This document shows, in pieces, positions 49,653-57,933 of a stretch of DNA of 64,000 bases. This DNA comes from Levilactobacillus brevis (GTDB lineage Bacteria > Bacillota > Bacilli > Lactobacillales > Lactobacillaceae), in contig CP079699.1 in the NCBI GenBank assembly GCA_021383565.1, positions 62,001-126,000 of the forward strand, read 5' to 3'. A program made the translations under genes and the position numbers. The notes under the pieces were generated by a model. The model saw only the letters and a program-made list of their open reading frames with translations, did no database searches and was not told the origin of the DNA. Positions within the stretch are counted from its first letter, which is position 1. The number at the start of each line of letters is the position of its first letter.

Positions 49653-50345
49653 ATGACTAAAAAAACTTTACAATTAATTGCGACGCTTGCACTTGCTGCT
49701 GGATTTGGTTTTACAACTGTTACTGCTAATGCGGCTGATACTAATGACAGTCAGACGACGAACGCTACTGTTGGTTTGACTGCTGGGACAACCGATCCTG
49801 ATGGTCCTCATAATGGTGCCGTTCGGTTGGTTGCCGCCCCTGACCTCGTCTTCGGTGATAAGACGAAGGGTACGCCGATTACTGGTGCTACCCAAACTAT
49901 CAAGGCCACTTCAATCACGACGAATGCTAATTCTTCTAATAATAGTGCTACTGATGCCAATAAGGTTACCATTGACCCTAGCGATGTGGCTGTTGTTGAC
50001 CCCGGGACTGGCAATGGTTGGTCAGTGAGCGTTAAGGCTGACAACTTTGTTAAGGACGACGCTACTTCAACGAATCTGTTAGGTGCTACGATTAACTTTA
50101 AGGGTGCCGTTGCGACTAACAACACTAATGCTAGCGAGAATCCAGCAGTTGCTGCTACGCCTGCTGTCATTGCTGGCGGTGATTCAGCTACGATTCTCTC
50201 AGCTGCTAAGGGGAATGGTGTTGGGACTTGGATGAACCGGTTGACTAATGATACTGATTTGACTATCGCCGGTGGTAACGTTGCTGGGAACTACACGTCT
50301 AACTTGACTTGGACGATTGGCAACACGCCTGGTGTGACGGCTTAA
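49653..50345 (+). CDS. WxL domain surface protein
   Basis: This 230-residue secreted protein has a signal peptide to about residue 27 (cleavage near ANA-AD). The rest is a WxL domain: an early motif GNGWSVSVKAD and a terminal motif LTWTIGNTPG, with Asn/Thr-rich strands between. WxL domains bind peptidoglycan non-covalently. AAAGTTGAGGGAG upstream of the ATG at 49653 carries the ribosome binding site and matches a motif before the large lectin-like genes. It is adjacent to its probable partner, the WxL-interacting protein. Confidence 0.9.
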   Translation: MTKKTLQLIATLALAAGFGFTTVTANAADTNDSQTTNATVGLTAGTTDPDGPHNGAVRLVAAPDLVFGDKTKGTPITGATQTIKATSITTNANSSNNSATDANKVTIDPSDVAVVDPGTGNGWSVSVKADNFVKDDATSTNLLGATINFKGAVATNNTNASENPAVAATPAVIAGGDSATILSAAKGNGVGTWMNRLTNDTDLTIAGGNVAGNYTSNLTWTIGNTPGVTA

Positions 50346-50400
50346 CTCAACCGAATAGAAACTTTAACAAGTAGCGAAATTACCTTAAATATTAAATTCA

Positions 50401-50432
50401 GAATGCGGTAGCGACAGCTACCGCATTCTTTG
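50401..50432 (+). terminator. Terminator after the small WxL gene
   Basis: GAATGCGGTAGC and GCTACCGCATTC are perfectly complementary with a GACA loop, followed by TTTG. Confidence 0.75.
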
Positions 50433-50481
50433 TTACAATGAAGAAAACGGTTTACAAAACATGATGGAGGCTGGGTTAATC

Positions 50482-51531
50482 ATGAAACGTTGGTTGAGGA
50501 TTTTAGTAACGTTAGGGACGTTGCTGGTGGCATTTGGTTGGATGCAACAGACCAAGACGGCAAAAGCTGAAAGCGTCGGTTATTCGGTCAGCACGATTAC
50601 GCCGAAAAATCAGGATGATAAGAAGGTGACTTATTTCGCTTTGCGCGTGAAGCCAAATCAACAACAAAAGTTGACGATTGTGATTCACAATTCGAGCAAG
50701 TCGACAAAGAAATTTCAAGTGGGCGTCAATCAGGCGATGACCAATACGAATGGGGTCATTGATTATAGCCAAGCCAATCCCAAGCTGGATAGTTCCTTGA
50801 AAGTGGGGATTAAAGACGTCTTTGGCAAGAATAATACGCAAAAAGTCACGGTTAACGCGAAGAGTGCTAAGAAAGTTTCCCTGAGTTATAAGATGCCAGC
50901 TAAGAAAATCGATGGGATGATCTTAGGTGGGATTTACGTTAAGGAGCTTAAAGATAACAAGACGAGCAGTAAGAAGAATGGTGTAACGATCAGTAACGCC
51001 TTTGCCTACGTTGTAGGTGTGCGCCTGCGGGAGAGCGGCATTGATGTCGCCCCTGACATGCGGCTTCACACGGTAAAAGCCGGGCAGATTAGCGGTTTGA
51101 ACCAGATCCAAGCCAACCTTCAAAACCCACGTCCGGGTCTGATGAAGGCCTTAAAGATTGAGTCGAAGGTTACCAAGCAGGGCAGTTCTAAGTCTGTTCT
51201 GACCCAGACCAAGGAAAACATGGCGATGGCGCCGAACACTAACTTCAATTACTCCATTCCATGGGGGGATACGCAATTGAAGGCTGGCGATTACACGTTA
51301 ACCTTGGATGCTTACGCCAAGGGTGGCTATCACTGGCACTTCGTTAAGAACTTTACGATCACGCAAAAGGATATTAATTCCTTGAAGAACCGGATCAACA
51401 CGCCACAGAAGAATTACTTCTGGTGGTTCGTTGCCGGTGGCGTTATCATTGTTCTGTTGTTAGCGATTATTATTTACCTGTTAATGAAGAACCGTAAAAA
51501 AGATGACGACGATACGGATACAACCGACTAA
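50482..51531 (+). CDS. WxL-interacting protein (DUF916 plus DUF3324)
   Basis: This 349-residue protein has a signal peptide (about 1-30), an N-terminal DUF916/WxLIP peptidoglycan-binding domain with FALRVKPNQQQKLTIVIHN, a DUF3324/WxLIP host-binding domain (PDMRLHTVKAGQISGLNQIQANLQN), a C-terminal transmembrane helix (about 313-336) and a charged acidic tail. It is thought to hold WxL proteins at the cell surface. ATG 50482 is chosen with GGAGG 11 bases upstream. It is the membrane component of this WxL cluster. Confidence 0.9.
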   Translation: MKRWLRILVTLGTLLVAFGWMQQTKTAKAESVGYSVSTITPKNQDDKKVTYFALRVKPNQQQKLTIVIHNSSKSTKKFQVGVNQAMTNTNGVIDYSQANPKLDSSLKVGIKDVFGKNNTQKVTVNAKSAKKVSLSYKMPAKKIDGMILGGIYVKELKDNKTSSKKNGVTISNAFAYVVGVRLRESGIDVAPDMRLHTVKAGQISGLNQIQANLQNPRPGLMKALKIESKVTKQGSSKSVLTQTKENMAMAPNTNFNYSIPWGDTQLKAGDYTLTLDAYAKGGYHWHFVKNFTITQKDINSLKNRINTPQKNYFWWFVAGGVIIVLLLAIIIYLLMKNRKKDDDDTDTTD

Positions 51532-51540
51532 GCATAAATA

Positions 51541-51592
51541 AAGAGGTTTCGTTGGCGGAACGATTAACGTTCAGTCAATGAAACCTCTTTTT
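51541..51592 (+). terminator. Terminator of the WxL-interacting protein gene
   Basis: AAGAGGTTTC pairs with GAAACCTCTT, followed by TTTG. The interval 51593-51839 holds no gene. Confidence 0.8.
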
Positions 51593-51839
51593 GTGTACAT
51601 TTATATTTACCCGATCAGTTGGGAAAGTTTCTGACGGGTTATCAGTGAACAAATGCAGTCCAACGTTACATATATAATTATATGTAACGCAAATTGAAAA
51701 ATGATCCTGATAAATATAATCCGGCAAACAAATCGATTCACCGGTGGTTGATTCAATAATGCTGTGTTATCAGTATCTTAAAGCAATCTTAAAATCGCAC
51801 CGTCACACCACGATTTATCCAAACAGCTCACCCAGATGA

Positions 51840-51848
51840 TGGTATACT
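51840..51848 (+). promoter_or_regulatory. Extended -10 promoter, lectin gene 1
   Basis: TGGTATACT, embedded in GATGGTATACTGTATTTA, which recurs before lectin genes 2 and 3. No -35 is recognisable. Confidence 0.6.
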
Positions 51849-51946
51849 GTATTTACTAGGATGACGAACAAACTAATAAAGCATAGCAGTTTTACTGGGA
51901 TTAGTGGGATCATCCATGACTGAATGACTGGGTAATGAATAAACCT

Positions 51947-51991
51947 AAAGTTGAGGGAATGACAGGTTCGGCCGACTACCGAACGAGGGGG
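51947..51991 (+). promoter_or_regulatory. Conserved leader motif and hairpin at the ribosome binding site, lectin gene 1
   Basis: AAAGTTGAGG at 51947-51956, ACAGGTTCGG with the hairpin GTTCGG/CCGAAC (51966-51971 and 51979-51984), then AGGGGG at 51986-51991. The same order is seen upstream of lectin gene 2. Confidence 0.6.
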
Positions 51992-51999
51992 TTATGTTA

Positions 52000-54381
52000 A
52001 TGACGATCAAACAAGGTGTATTGGGTATCGTGGCGTTGACCGTAGCCGGATTGAGTCTCTGGTCTCCCCGACCGGCCAGCGCAAATTCAACGGTTTTTAG
52101 TACCGGGACGGCGGCCTTGACGGGGGCACCACAGGGAGTGGACCTGCAGAGCGGCTTGGATTCAAATTATTTTACGATTGATAAAACGGTGGATACCGCG
52201 ACCGGCGATAATGCGGCGTCCCTAGTCAAAGCTGGAAGTCCGGCGGGAACCGGGAACTCCGCCATTCAGATTTCTAAGGCGGGGGTGCAGAACAGTTGGG
52301 GCGCCATCTGGTCCACCGACCAGACGTTTGATTTAAGCAAGCCCGAGACGGCCTCCATGTGGATTTACGCCAGTGGTGAGGGTACCAGTAACGTGGGTGA
52401 TGGCATGGCCTTTGTCCTGCAGAACGGGAACACGGACGCTTACTCCGGCCCCGGCCAGTCCATGGGCGTCTGGGGTGTTGCCAACGACCTGTTTTCCAAC
52501 GTCAATCCGGCCAGTTCGGCTATTCAGAACAGTTGGGCGTTGGAGTTCGACACTTATCCCAACGACGATATCCCGAAGCGTGGGACCTATCTGGGCAGTA
52601 TTATCGGTTGGACGACCAGCTCCTATGATTTCTTCAACAGTTCACCGTCTTCTTACGATGTCAACGGCCCGGGCGATTCGCCCAGTTCACAAAGTCAGAT
52701 TACCGATACCCATATTGCGTCAAACTATCCGGGCGCTACCGATAGCTATACTGGGACTTCGGTTTATGGGAATGGTGCGAAGCTGGGTCCGTTTACCGGC
52801 CAAAAGATTGCGCATACAGACTTCTTCTACTACTACAACTTACAGCATGAGGGGCTCCTGGACGAGGGTCCTACCGGTGGTACCGGGAATATCTCCGATC
52901 ATCGGTGGCACCACATCACGGTGTCCTACACGCCGCCAACAACTTCTGGCGGGGATGGGTCGATGACCTACACCTACAACGATAAGGACCCGGATACTGG
53001 GTTGCCGCAGAAGTCCACGGACTATGCGACAGTTCCGATTAATTTGAGCAAGTTCAACCTGTCCTCGGGGCAGACCAAGGTCCGTTGGGGCTTCACGGGT
53101 TCTACCGGGACTTACTCCGAGAACAATCTGGTGATTTTTGACCAGATTCCCGGTGAGGCTCAGACCACGGCGGCCGCGACCATGCAGACCAAGGACAATG
53201 CTGGTGATTACACCAATACGGTCAGCGATGGCGATGCTGTGCCCGGCGATAGTGAAGTCAAATTGACCTACACGCTGGAACGGACTGGCGGGGATGAGGA
53301 CTGGAAGGCCGTCAATGGTGATCTCACCATCCCCGATGATATCGACATTACCTCGGGGTCAATTGACTATCCGGACAGCGACTATACCGATAGTAATGGC
53401 AACAAGGTCGATGTCTCCAAGATTGTGGCGCCAACCACTTCGGGCGCGGGACAGACGCTTGCCGTTCCGTTAGCGGATAGTGGCTTGACCCTGAGTGGCA
53501 CCCAGAAGGCGACGGTTACGCTGTATGGCAAGGTCAAGGATGTTGGGAGCACCAGCGACGTGAGCGAGGCGGCCCAGACCAGCTACTTTGTCGGGAGTAA
53601 CGCCACGTCTGCGGCCAAGACGCCGAGCTTTACGATCACCAAGAAAGTCAATCCGGCCCTGTCGATGGCGCTGGATGAAGACAATAGCACGTTAAAGGTC
53701 AATGCTGGGAGCACTCAGGATGCCACGGTGATCGGGGCGGCGGTGGCTTCGGATAGTACGGTTGCGAATAAAGATATTACGATTCATCCCACAATCAATG
53801 GTGTCGAGCAGGACGCTAAGAATCTGGATGACCTGACGACGGGGGTCAAGTATGGTTTTAAGTATCCCATCAGTAATGCCTTGCTGAAAGCGGGCGACAA
53901 TACGGTTAGCTTCTACGCCACCGATACGGCGGGGGATAAATCCGCTACGGTGTCAACGACGGTGACGGCGGGCACGGTTGGCTTCGGCCATACCAGCGGT
54001 GACCTGGTGTTTGAACCGACGACGTTAACCGGAGGCAGTCAGATTGCGGCCCGGGAGAATAGCTGGAGCTTGGACGTGGATGACAGTCAGGTGAAGGACA
54101 GCGACTGGTCCGTGACGGCAAAGACGACGGGAATGACGAAGTCGGATGGGACGGCGTTAGATGGCGCTCTGATCTATACGAATGCAGCAGGCACGACGAC
54201 GCTGAATAGTCGCGATTCGCCGATCATTGCCAGTGGCACGTCGGACGGCACGACTAGCACCACGAATATTGCCGCAAATTGGACCGATAGCACGGGAATC
54301 CGGCTAAAAGTCAATGGCGGAGCGACGGCTGGGTCCTACTCGGGAACCATCGACTGGTCGTTCGTGAATTCAGTTGAATAG
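52000..54381 (+). CDS. Lectin-like surface protein with C-terminal WxL domain, copy 1
   Basis: This 793-residue secreted protein has a signal peptide to about residue 27 (ASA-N). An L-type-lectin-like domain (about 30-380) has SAIQISKAG, DGMAFVLQN, SWALEFDTYPN, HIASNYPG and RWHHITVSYTPPT. Bacterial-surface beta domains follow, then a WxL-like C-terminus with WSLDVDD and YSGTIDWSFVN. It probably binds glycans while attached to the wall. ATG 52000 is preferred over 51994 because AGGGGG is eight bases upstream. First of five tandem paralogues. Confidence 0.88.
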   Translation: MTIKQGVLGIVALTVAGLSLWSPRPASANSTVFSTGTAALTGAPQGVDLQSGLDSNYFTIDKTVDTATGDNAASLVKAGSPAGTGNSAIQISKAGVQNSWGAIWSTDQTFDLSKPETASMWIYASGEGTSNVGDGMAFVLQNGNTDAYSGPGQSMGVWGVANDLFSNVNPASSAIQNSWALEFDTYPNDDIPKRGTYLGSIIGWTTSSYDFFNSSPSSYDVNGPGDSPSSQSQITDTHIASNYPGATDSYTGTSVYGNGAKLGPFTGQKIAHTDFFYYYNLQHEGLLDEGPTGGTGNISDHRWHHITVSYTPPTTSGGDGSMTYTYNDKDPDTGLPQKSTDYATVPINLSKFNLSSGQTKVRWGFTGSTGTYSENNLVIFDQIPGEAQTTAAATMQTKDNAGDYTNTVSDGDAVPGDSEVKLTYTLERTGGDEDWKAVNGDLTIPDDIDITSGSIDYPDSDYTDSNGNKVDVSKIVAPTTSGAGQTLAVPLADSGLTLSGTQKATVTLYGKVKDVGSTSDVSEAAQTSYFVGSNATSAAKTPSFTITKKVNPALSMALDEDNSTLKVNAGSTQDATVIGAAVASDSTVANKDITIHPTINGVEQDAKNLDDLTTGVKYGFKYPISNALLKAGDNTVSFYATDTAGDKSATVSTTVTAGTVGFGHTSGDLVFEPTTLTGGSQIAARENSWSLDVDDSQVKDSDWSVTAKTTGMTKSDGTALDGALIYTNAAGTTTLNSRDSPIIASGTSDGTTSTTNIAANWTDSTGIRLKVNGGATAGSYSGTIDWSFVNSVE

Positions 54382-54390
54382 AACATTAGG

Positions 54391-54421
54391 AAGCGCTAAT
54401 CACTGATGGTTAGCGCTTTTT
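54391..54421 (+). terminator. Terminator, lectin gene 1
   Basis: AAGCGCTAA and TTAGCGCTT form a perfect stem, followed by TTT. Confidence 0.8.
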
Positions 54422-54670
54422 ACTATGAATAACCCAATTGGAGTTGACGAAAAACATGTGAAACAATGCTCTAATACCTCCAATAGGTTTGATGTTACAC
54501 ATACTTTGTTTTGGGAATTTATATCATGTTTGACGAGGTACGCCCTAATTAACTAGTAAAGGACGAATCCTTCTTGTGAAAGAATAGTGTGTCCGGTTTG
54601 AAAGGAATTGCATCACCGCTTTTTAACTAGCAAGTGATGGAAAATTTGATTTACCATTCTAACCCGTTGA

Positions 54671-54679
54671 TGGTATACT
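54671..54679 (+). promoter_or_regulatory. Extended -10 promoter, lectin gene 2
   Basis: TGGTATACT within GATGGTATACTATATTTATT, matching the promoter of lectin gene 1. The leader is about 180 bases. Confidence 0.6.
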
Positions 54680-54810
54680 ATATTTATTAGGACGGTTAAA
54701 TGTTTCTATAAACATTCGTTGGATTCCCTTGCAATTTTAGTATTCACTAAATTTACAAAGGGGTTTGAAAAGATACTGAATTAAAAAGGGTCAAGTGATT
54801 TCGTTTTAAT

Positions 54811-54856
54811 AAAGTTGAGGGTTTACACAGGTTCGGGAGAATTCCGAACGAGGGGG
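54811..54856 (+). promoter_or_regulatory. Conserved leader motif and hairpin, lectin gene 2
   Basis: AAAGTTGAGG (54811-54820), CACAGGTTCGG with GTTCGG (54831-54836) paired to CCGAAC (54844-54849), then AGGGGG (54851-54856) before the ATG. The loop differs from gene 1 but the stem is identical. Confidence 0.6.
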
Positions 54857-54864
54857 AAATTAAA

Positions 54865-57321
54865 ATGTGGATACAGAAAGGATTACTAAAGCTGGCGGTG
54901 GTGAGTGCCGTGGCCGGACTAGGACTGTGGGGCAGTGCCGCTAATGCCAGTGCGAACTCAGCCGTGTTTTGGACAGGACAGGATGCGTTAGATGGTGCCC
55001 CCCAAGGGGTCGACTTGGGGAGTGGCACGGCTTCTGATTACTTCACGATTGATAATACGGTTGCGACCGCCAGTGGGACCAACTCGGCCAGTCTGGTAAA
55101 GGCCGGGAGCCCGGCCGGAACGGGAAACAGTGCCATTCAGATTTCCAAGGCCGGTGATAAACAAACCTGGGGATCGATCTGGTCAAAAAATCAGTCGTTC
55201 GATTTAAGTAAAAGTGAAACCGCTTCGATGTGGATTTACGCCAGTGGACAAAAGACAGGCGATGTTGGTGACGGGATGGCCTTTGTCTTGCAAAACGGTG
55301 GGACGGACGTGTACTCCGGCCCAGGGCAATCTATGGGAGTTTGGGGCGTGGCAGATTCCATGTTCACCCAAAAGGATCCATCTGCTTCGGCCATTAAAAA
55401 TAGCTGGGCACTTGAGTTCGATACCTATCCTAATAAGACGATTCCGACGCAACCTACGTATGACTTGTTCGACGTGATACATGCGTTTCCGAAAGTTAGT
55501 TATACACTTAGTGGGAATCCAGTTTCATATGACATAAGTGGTAGTAGCGATCCGACCGATCAGACGCCGATTACTGACACTCATATTGCCTCTAATTATC
55601 CTGGGGAGAGTAGTACTTATTTCGGAACTAAGGTATTTGCCGATGGTCCCAAGTATATTGCCGGAACTTTGGAAAAAAATTGGCAAGGCAACTTCTATTA
55701 TTATGGTATGCATCATGAGGGACTCCTAGATGAAGGTGCAACCGGTGGTGGTGGTAATCTGTCTGATCACCGTTGGCACCACATTACGGTGACGTACACG
55801 CCGCCAACCACTGCTGGTGGCAAGGGCTCCATGACGTATAAGTATAACGATAAGAACCCCGATACGGGGTTACCGCAAGATTCTACCGATTATGCGACGG
55901 TTCCAATTGACCTGAATAAGTTCAACCTATCCAGTGGACAATCCAAGGTTCGCTGGGGATTCACGGGGTCTACTGGTGACGCGACCGAAAACAATTTAGT
56001 CATTTTTGACCAGATTCCAGGTCAAGCCCAGACCGAAGCCACGGCGACGCTAAGCAGTAAGGATGCATCGAATCAAAGTAGTTCTTACCAAGAAGTAAAG
56101 TCTGGTGGCAGTGTTCCAGGTAATTCACCGATTAAGTTAACCTATACTTTTGGACGGACCGATGGTGATGAAGATTGGAAGGATGTTAATGCAAAATTGA
56201 ATATTCCTAGTGGTTTAAATATTACTTCAGGAACTATCAGTTATCCGGATGCCAGTTATAAAGACAGTAACGATAATAAAGTCGATATTTCTAAGATTAA
56301 GACCTCTTCAAATTCGGCGCAAACTCTTGACGTGCCCTTAGCGAATGGCGGTCTGGATTTAAGCGGGACGCAGCACGCGACAATTACGTTGGAAGGAACG
56401 GCCAAAGATATTGCAACTGATGTAAGTAATTCATCGCAATCAGTTGAGACAAGTTACTTTACTGGCTCTAATGCGACGTCAACTGCTAAAACACCAGAGT
56501 TTACCATTACGCCAAAGGTTAATTCAAAATTGACAATGGGAATTGATCCGAATGCAGGAACACCAAAGGTTAATTTTGGTGGTAAAGAAAATGCCCATGT
56601 GTGGGGAACCGCAGTTGCATACACGAATACAGGGACGCCTGATCCGAGCAAGGCCTCAAGTATCATGCTTCATCCTTCGATTAATGGTGTTGCTCAAACG
56701 CCAGTGTTGCAGAGTAAAATTCCAATCACGGTTTCACCATATGTTGGGGCGACATTTTATTTCGATTATGAAATTGCCAACAGTAAATTACACGCCGGTA
56801 ACAATACAGTTAGCTTTTATGCCTCGTATGGTTCAGGCGATGATGAAGTGACCTCAACTACTGTGAATACCACGGTCGTGGCGGGGACAGTTAGCTTTGG
56901 TCATACTAGTGGGAATATGACGTTTGAGCCAACTACTTTAACGGGGAAGAGTACGACAGTCAAACGAGCTTCCGATTGGCGCTTGGATGTTGACGATACG
57001 CAGACTAAGGATACACCATGGAAAGTGGTTGCACAGACGACGGGCATGTATCTAACAAAGACAGAGCAGACTGCGGTGCCTACCCCACTAGATGGCTCAC
57101 TTATCTATAAGAAGGATAAGGATGCAGGGGAGATCACTTTGGATAATTCTGCAACCCCAGTAGCGAATGGAGCGGCCAGTGAAGACGATTCGTCCACAAA
57201 TATTGCGCAGGATTGGCAGGATGACAGTGGTATCCTGTTGAAGGTCGATGGTAATGCCATACAGGGGGCTTATGAAGGAACCATTACGTGGTCATTTGTT
57301 AATGACGGTATCAGCTACTGA
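54865..57321 (+). CDS. Lectin-like surface protein with C-terminal WxL domain, copy 2
   Basis: This 818-residue secreted paralogue of copy 1 has a signal peptide ending near residue 31 (NASA-N), a lectin-like domain with SAIQISKAG, GDGMAFVLQN, SWALEFDTYPN and RWHHITVTYTPPT, and the WxL-like end WRLDVDD and TITWSFVNDG. The segment between EFDTY and HIASNYPG (DNA about 55430-55590) is unrelated in sequence to that of copy 1, although flanks are nearly the same. The middle is more AT-rich than copy 1, suggesting recombination or faster divergence. Confidence 0.88.
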   Translation: MWIQKGLLKLAVVSAVAGLGLWGSAANASANSAVFWTGQDALDGAPQGVDLGSGTASDYFTIDNTVATASGTNSASLVKAGSPAGTGNSAIQISKAGDKQTWGSIWSKNQSFDLSKSETASMWIYASGQKTGDVGDGMAFVLQNGGTDVYSGPGQSMGVWGVADSMFTQKDPSASAIKNSWALEFDTYPNKTIPTQPTYDLFDVIHAFPKVSYTLSGNPVSYDISGSSDPTDQTPITDTHIASNYPGESSTYFGTKVFADGPKYIAGTLEKNWQGNFYYYGMHHEGLLDEGATGGGGNLSDHRWHHITVTYTPPTTAGGKGSMTYKYNDKNPDTGLPQDSTDYATVPIDLNKFNLSSGQSKVRWGFTGSTGDATENNLVIFDQIPGQAQTEATATLSSKDASNQSSSYQEVKSGGSVPGNSPIKLTYTFGRTDGDEDWKDVNAKLNIPSGLNITSGTISYPDASYKDSNDNKVDISKIKTSSNSAQTLDVPLANGGLDLSGTQHATITLEGTAKDIATDVSNSSQSVETSYFTGSNATSTAKTPEFTITPKVNSKLTMGIDPNAGTPKVNFGGKENAHVWGTAVAYTNTGTPDPSKASSIMLHPSINGVAQTPVLQSKIPITVSPYVGATFYFDYEIANSKLHAGNNTVSFYASYGSGDDEVTSTTVNTTVVAGTVSFGHTSGNMTFEPTTLTGKSTTVKRASDWRLDVDDTQTKDTPWKVVAQTTGMYLTKTEQTAVPTPLDGSLIYKKDKDAGEITLDNSATPVANGAASEDDSSTNIAQDWQDDSGILLKVDGNAIQGAYEGTITWSFVNDGISY

Positions 57322-57340
57322 TTTGATTGATTTGATGAAG

Positions 57341-57369
57341 AGTCATCCATTGATTTGGGTGGCTTTTTC
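57341..57369 (+). terminator. Terminator, lectin gene 2
   Basis: AGTCATCC pairs with GGGTGGCT (with G-U pairs), followed by TTTTCTTTTTT. Confidence 0.6.
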
Positions 57370-57586
57370 TTTTTTGGGAAAAACAACCATCTATTGGTAA
57401 ATGAAAATAAAATTAAGATGTTACATAAGCTGAATTTAGTCCCCAATGAAATCGTGTAAGTAAAAAAAGTTATCGCATGATACCTAAAACTTAATGGACA
57501 ATAGGATGCCTGGTATAGCAATGGCGGTGACGGTTTAGCTTTTTGATGAAATCATTAATATTTACAGTGTTATTTTAAGCGATAGA

Positions 57587-57595
57587 TGGTATACT
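57587..57595 (+). promoter_or_regulatory. Extended -10 promoter, lectin gene 3, with a long leader
   Basis: TGGTATACT within GATGGTATACTGTATTTA. The start codon is about 330 bases downstream, so the leader is much longer than for genes 1 and 2. AAGTTGAGG is at 57882-57890 followed by a degenerate TCCGG..TTCGAA pair and GAGGAGG. No gene was recognised in 57600-57880. Confidence 0.55.
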
Positions 57596-57933
57596 GTATT
57601 TATAAACCTTATTAAATATTTACGATTAAAGACTAAGGAAGCTTAATTAAGTTACATAAACATTCACCCCCGGTGTTGGGACGGAATTCCTCAAAAAAAT
57701 GAGGCGTTATCAAGATGGGCTATACATTGGATTGAGGCTGCTGCAATGGCTATAGGGCAGAAAATCGTGAGCTCTTGAGTAAGGGTAGAAAGTGACCTAG
57801 CTCGCGTTAATCATACGGTGCGAATTAAAGCGGATTTATTGCAGATGACTACTGCAAACTAAGTGATGGGTTGTATCAATTAAGTTGAGGTCGTTATTAT
57901 AGTCCGGAAATTTCGAATGAGGAGGTTATTGAG

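Noticed and set aside
51947-57925. CRISPR-like array from recurring leader motifs
   Set aside because: The copies are kilobases apart and each sits before a gene; no regular repeat-spacer pattern exists anywhere in the window.
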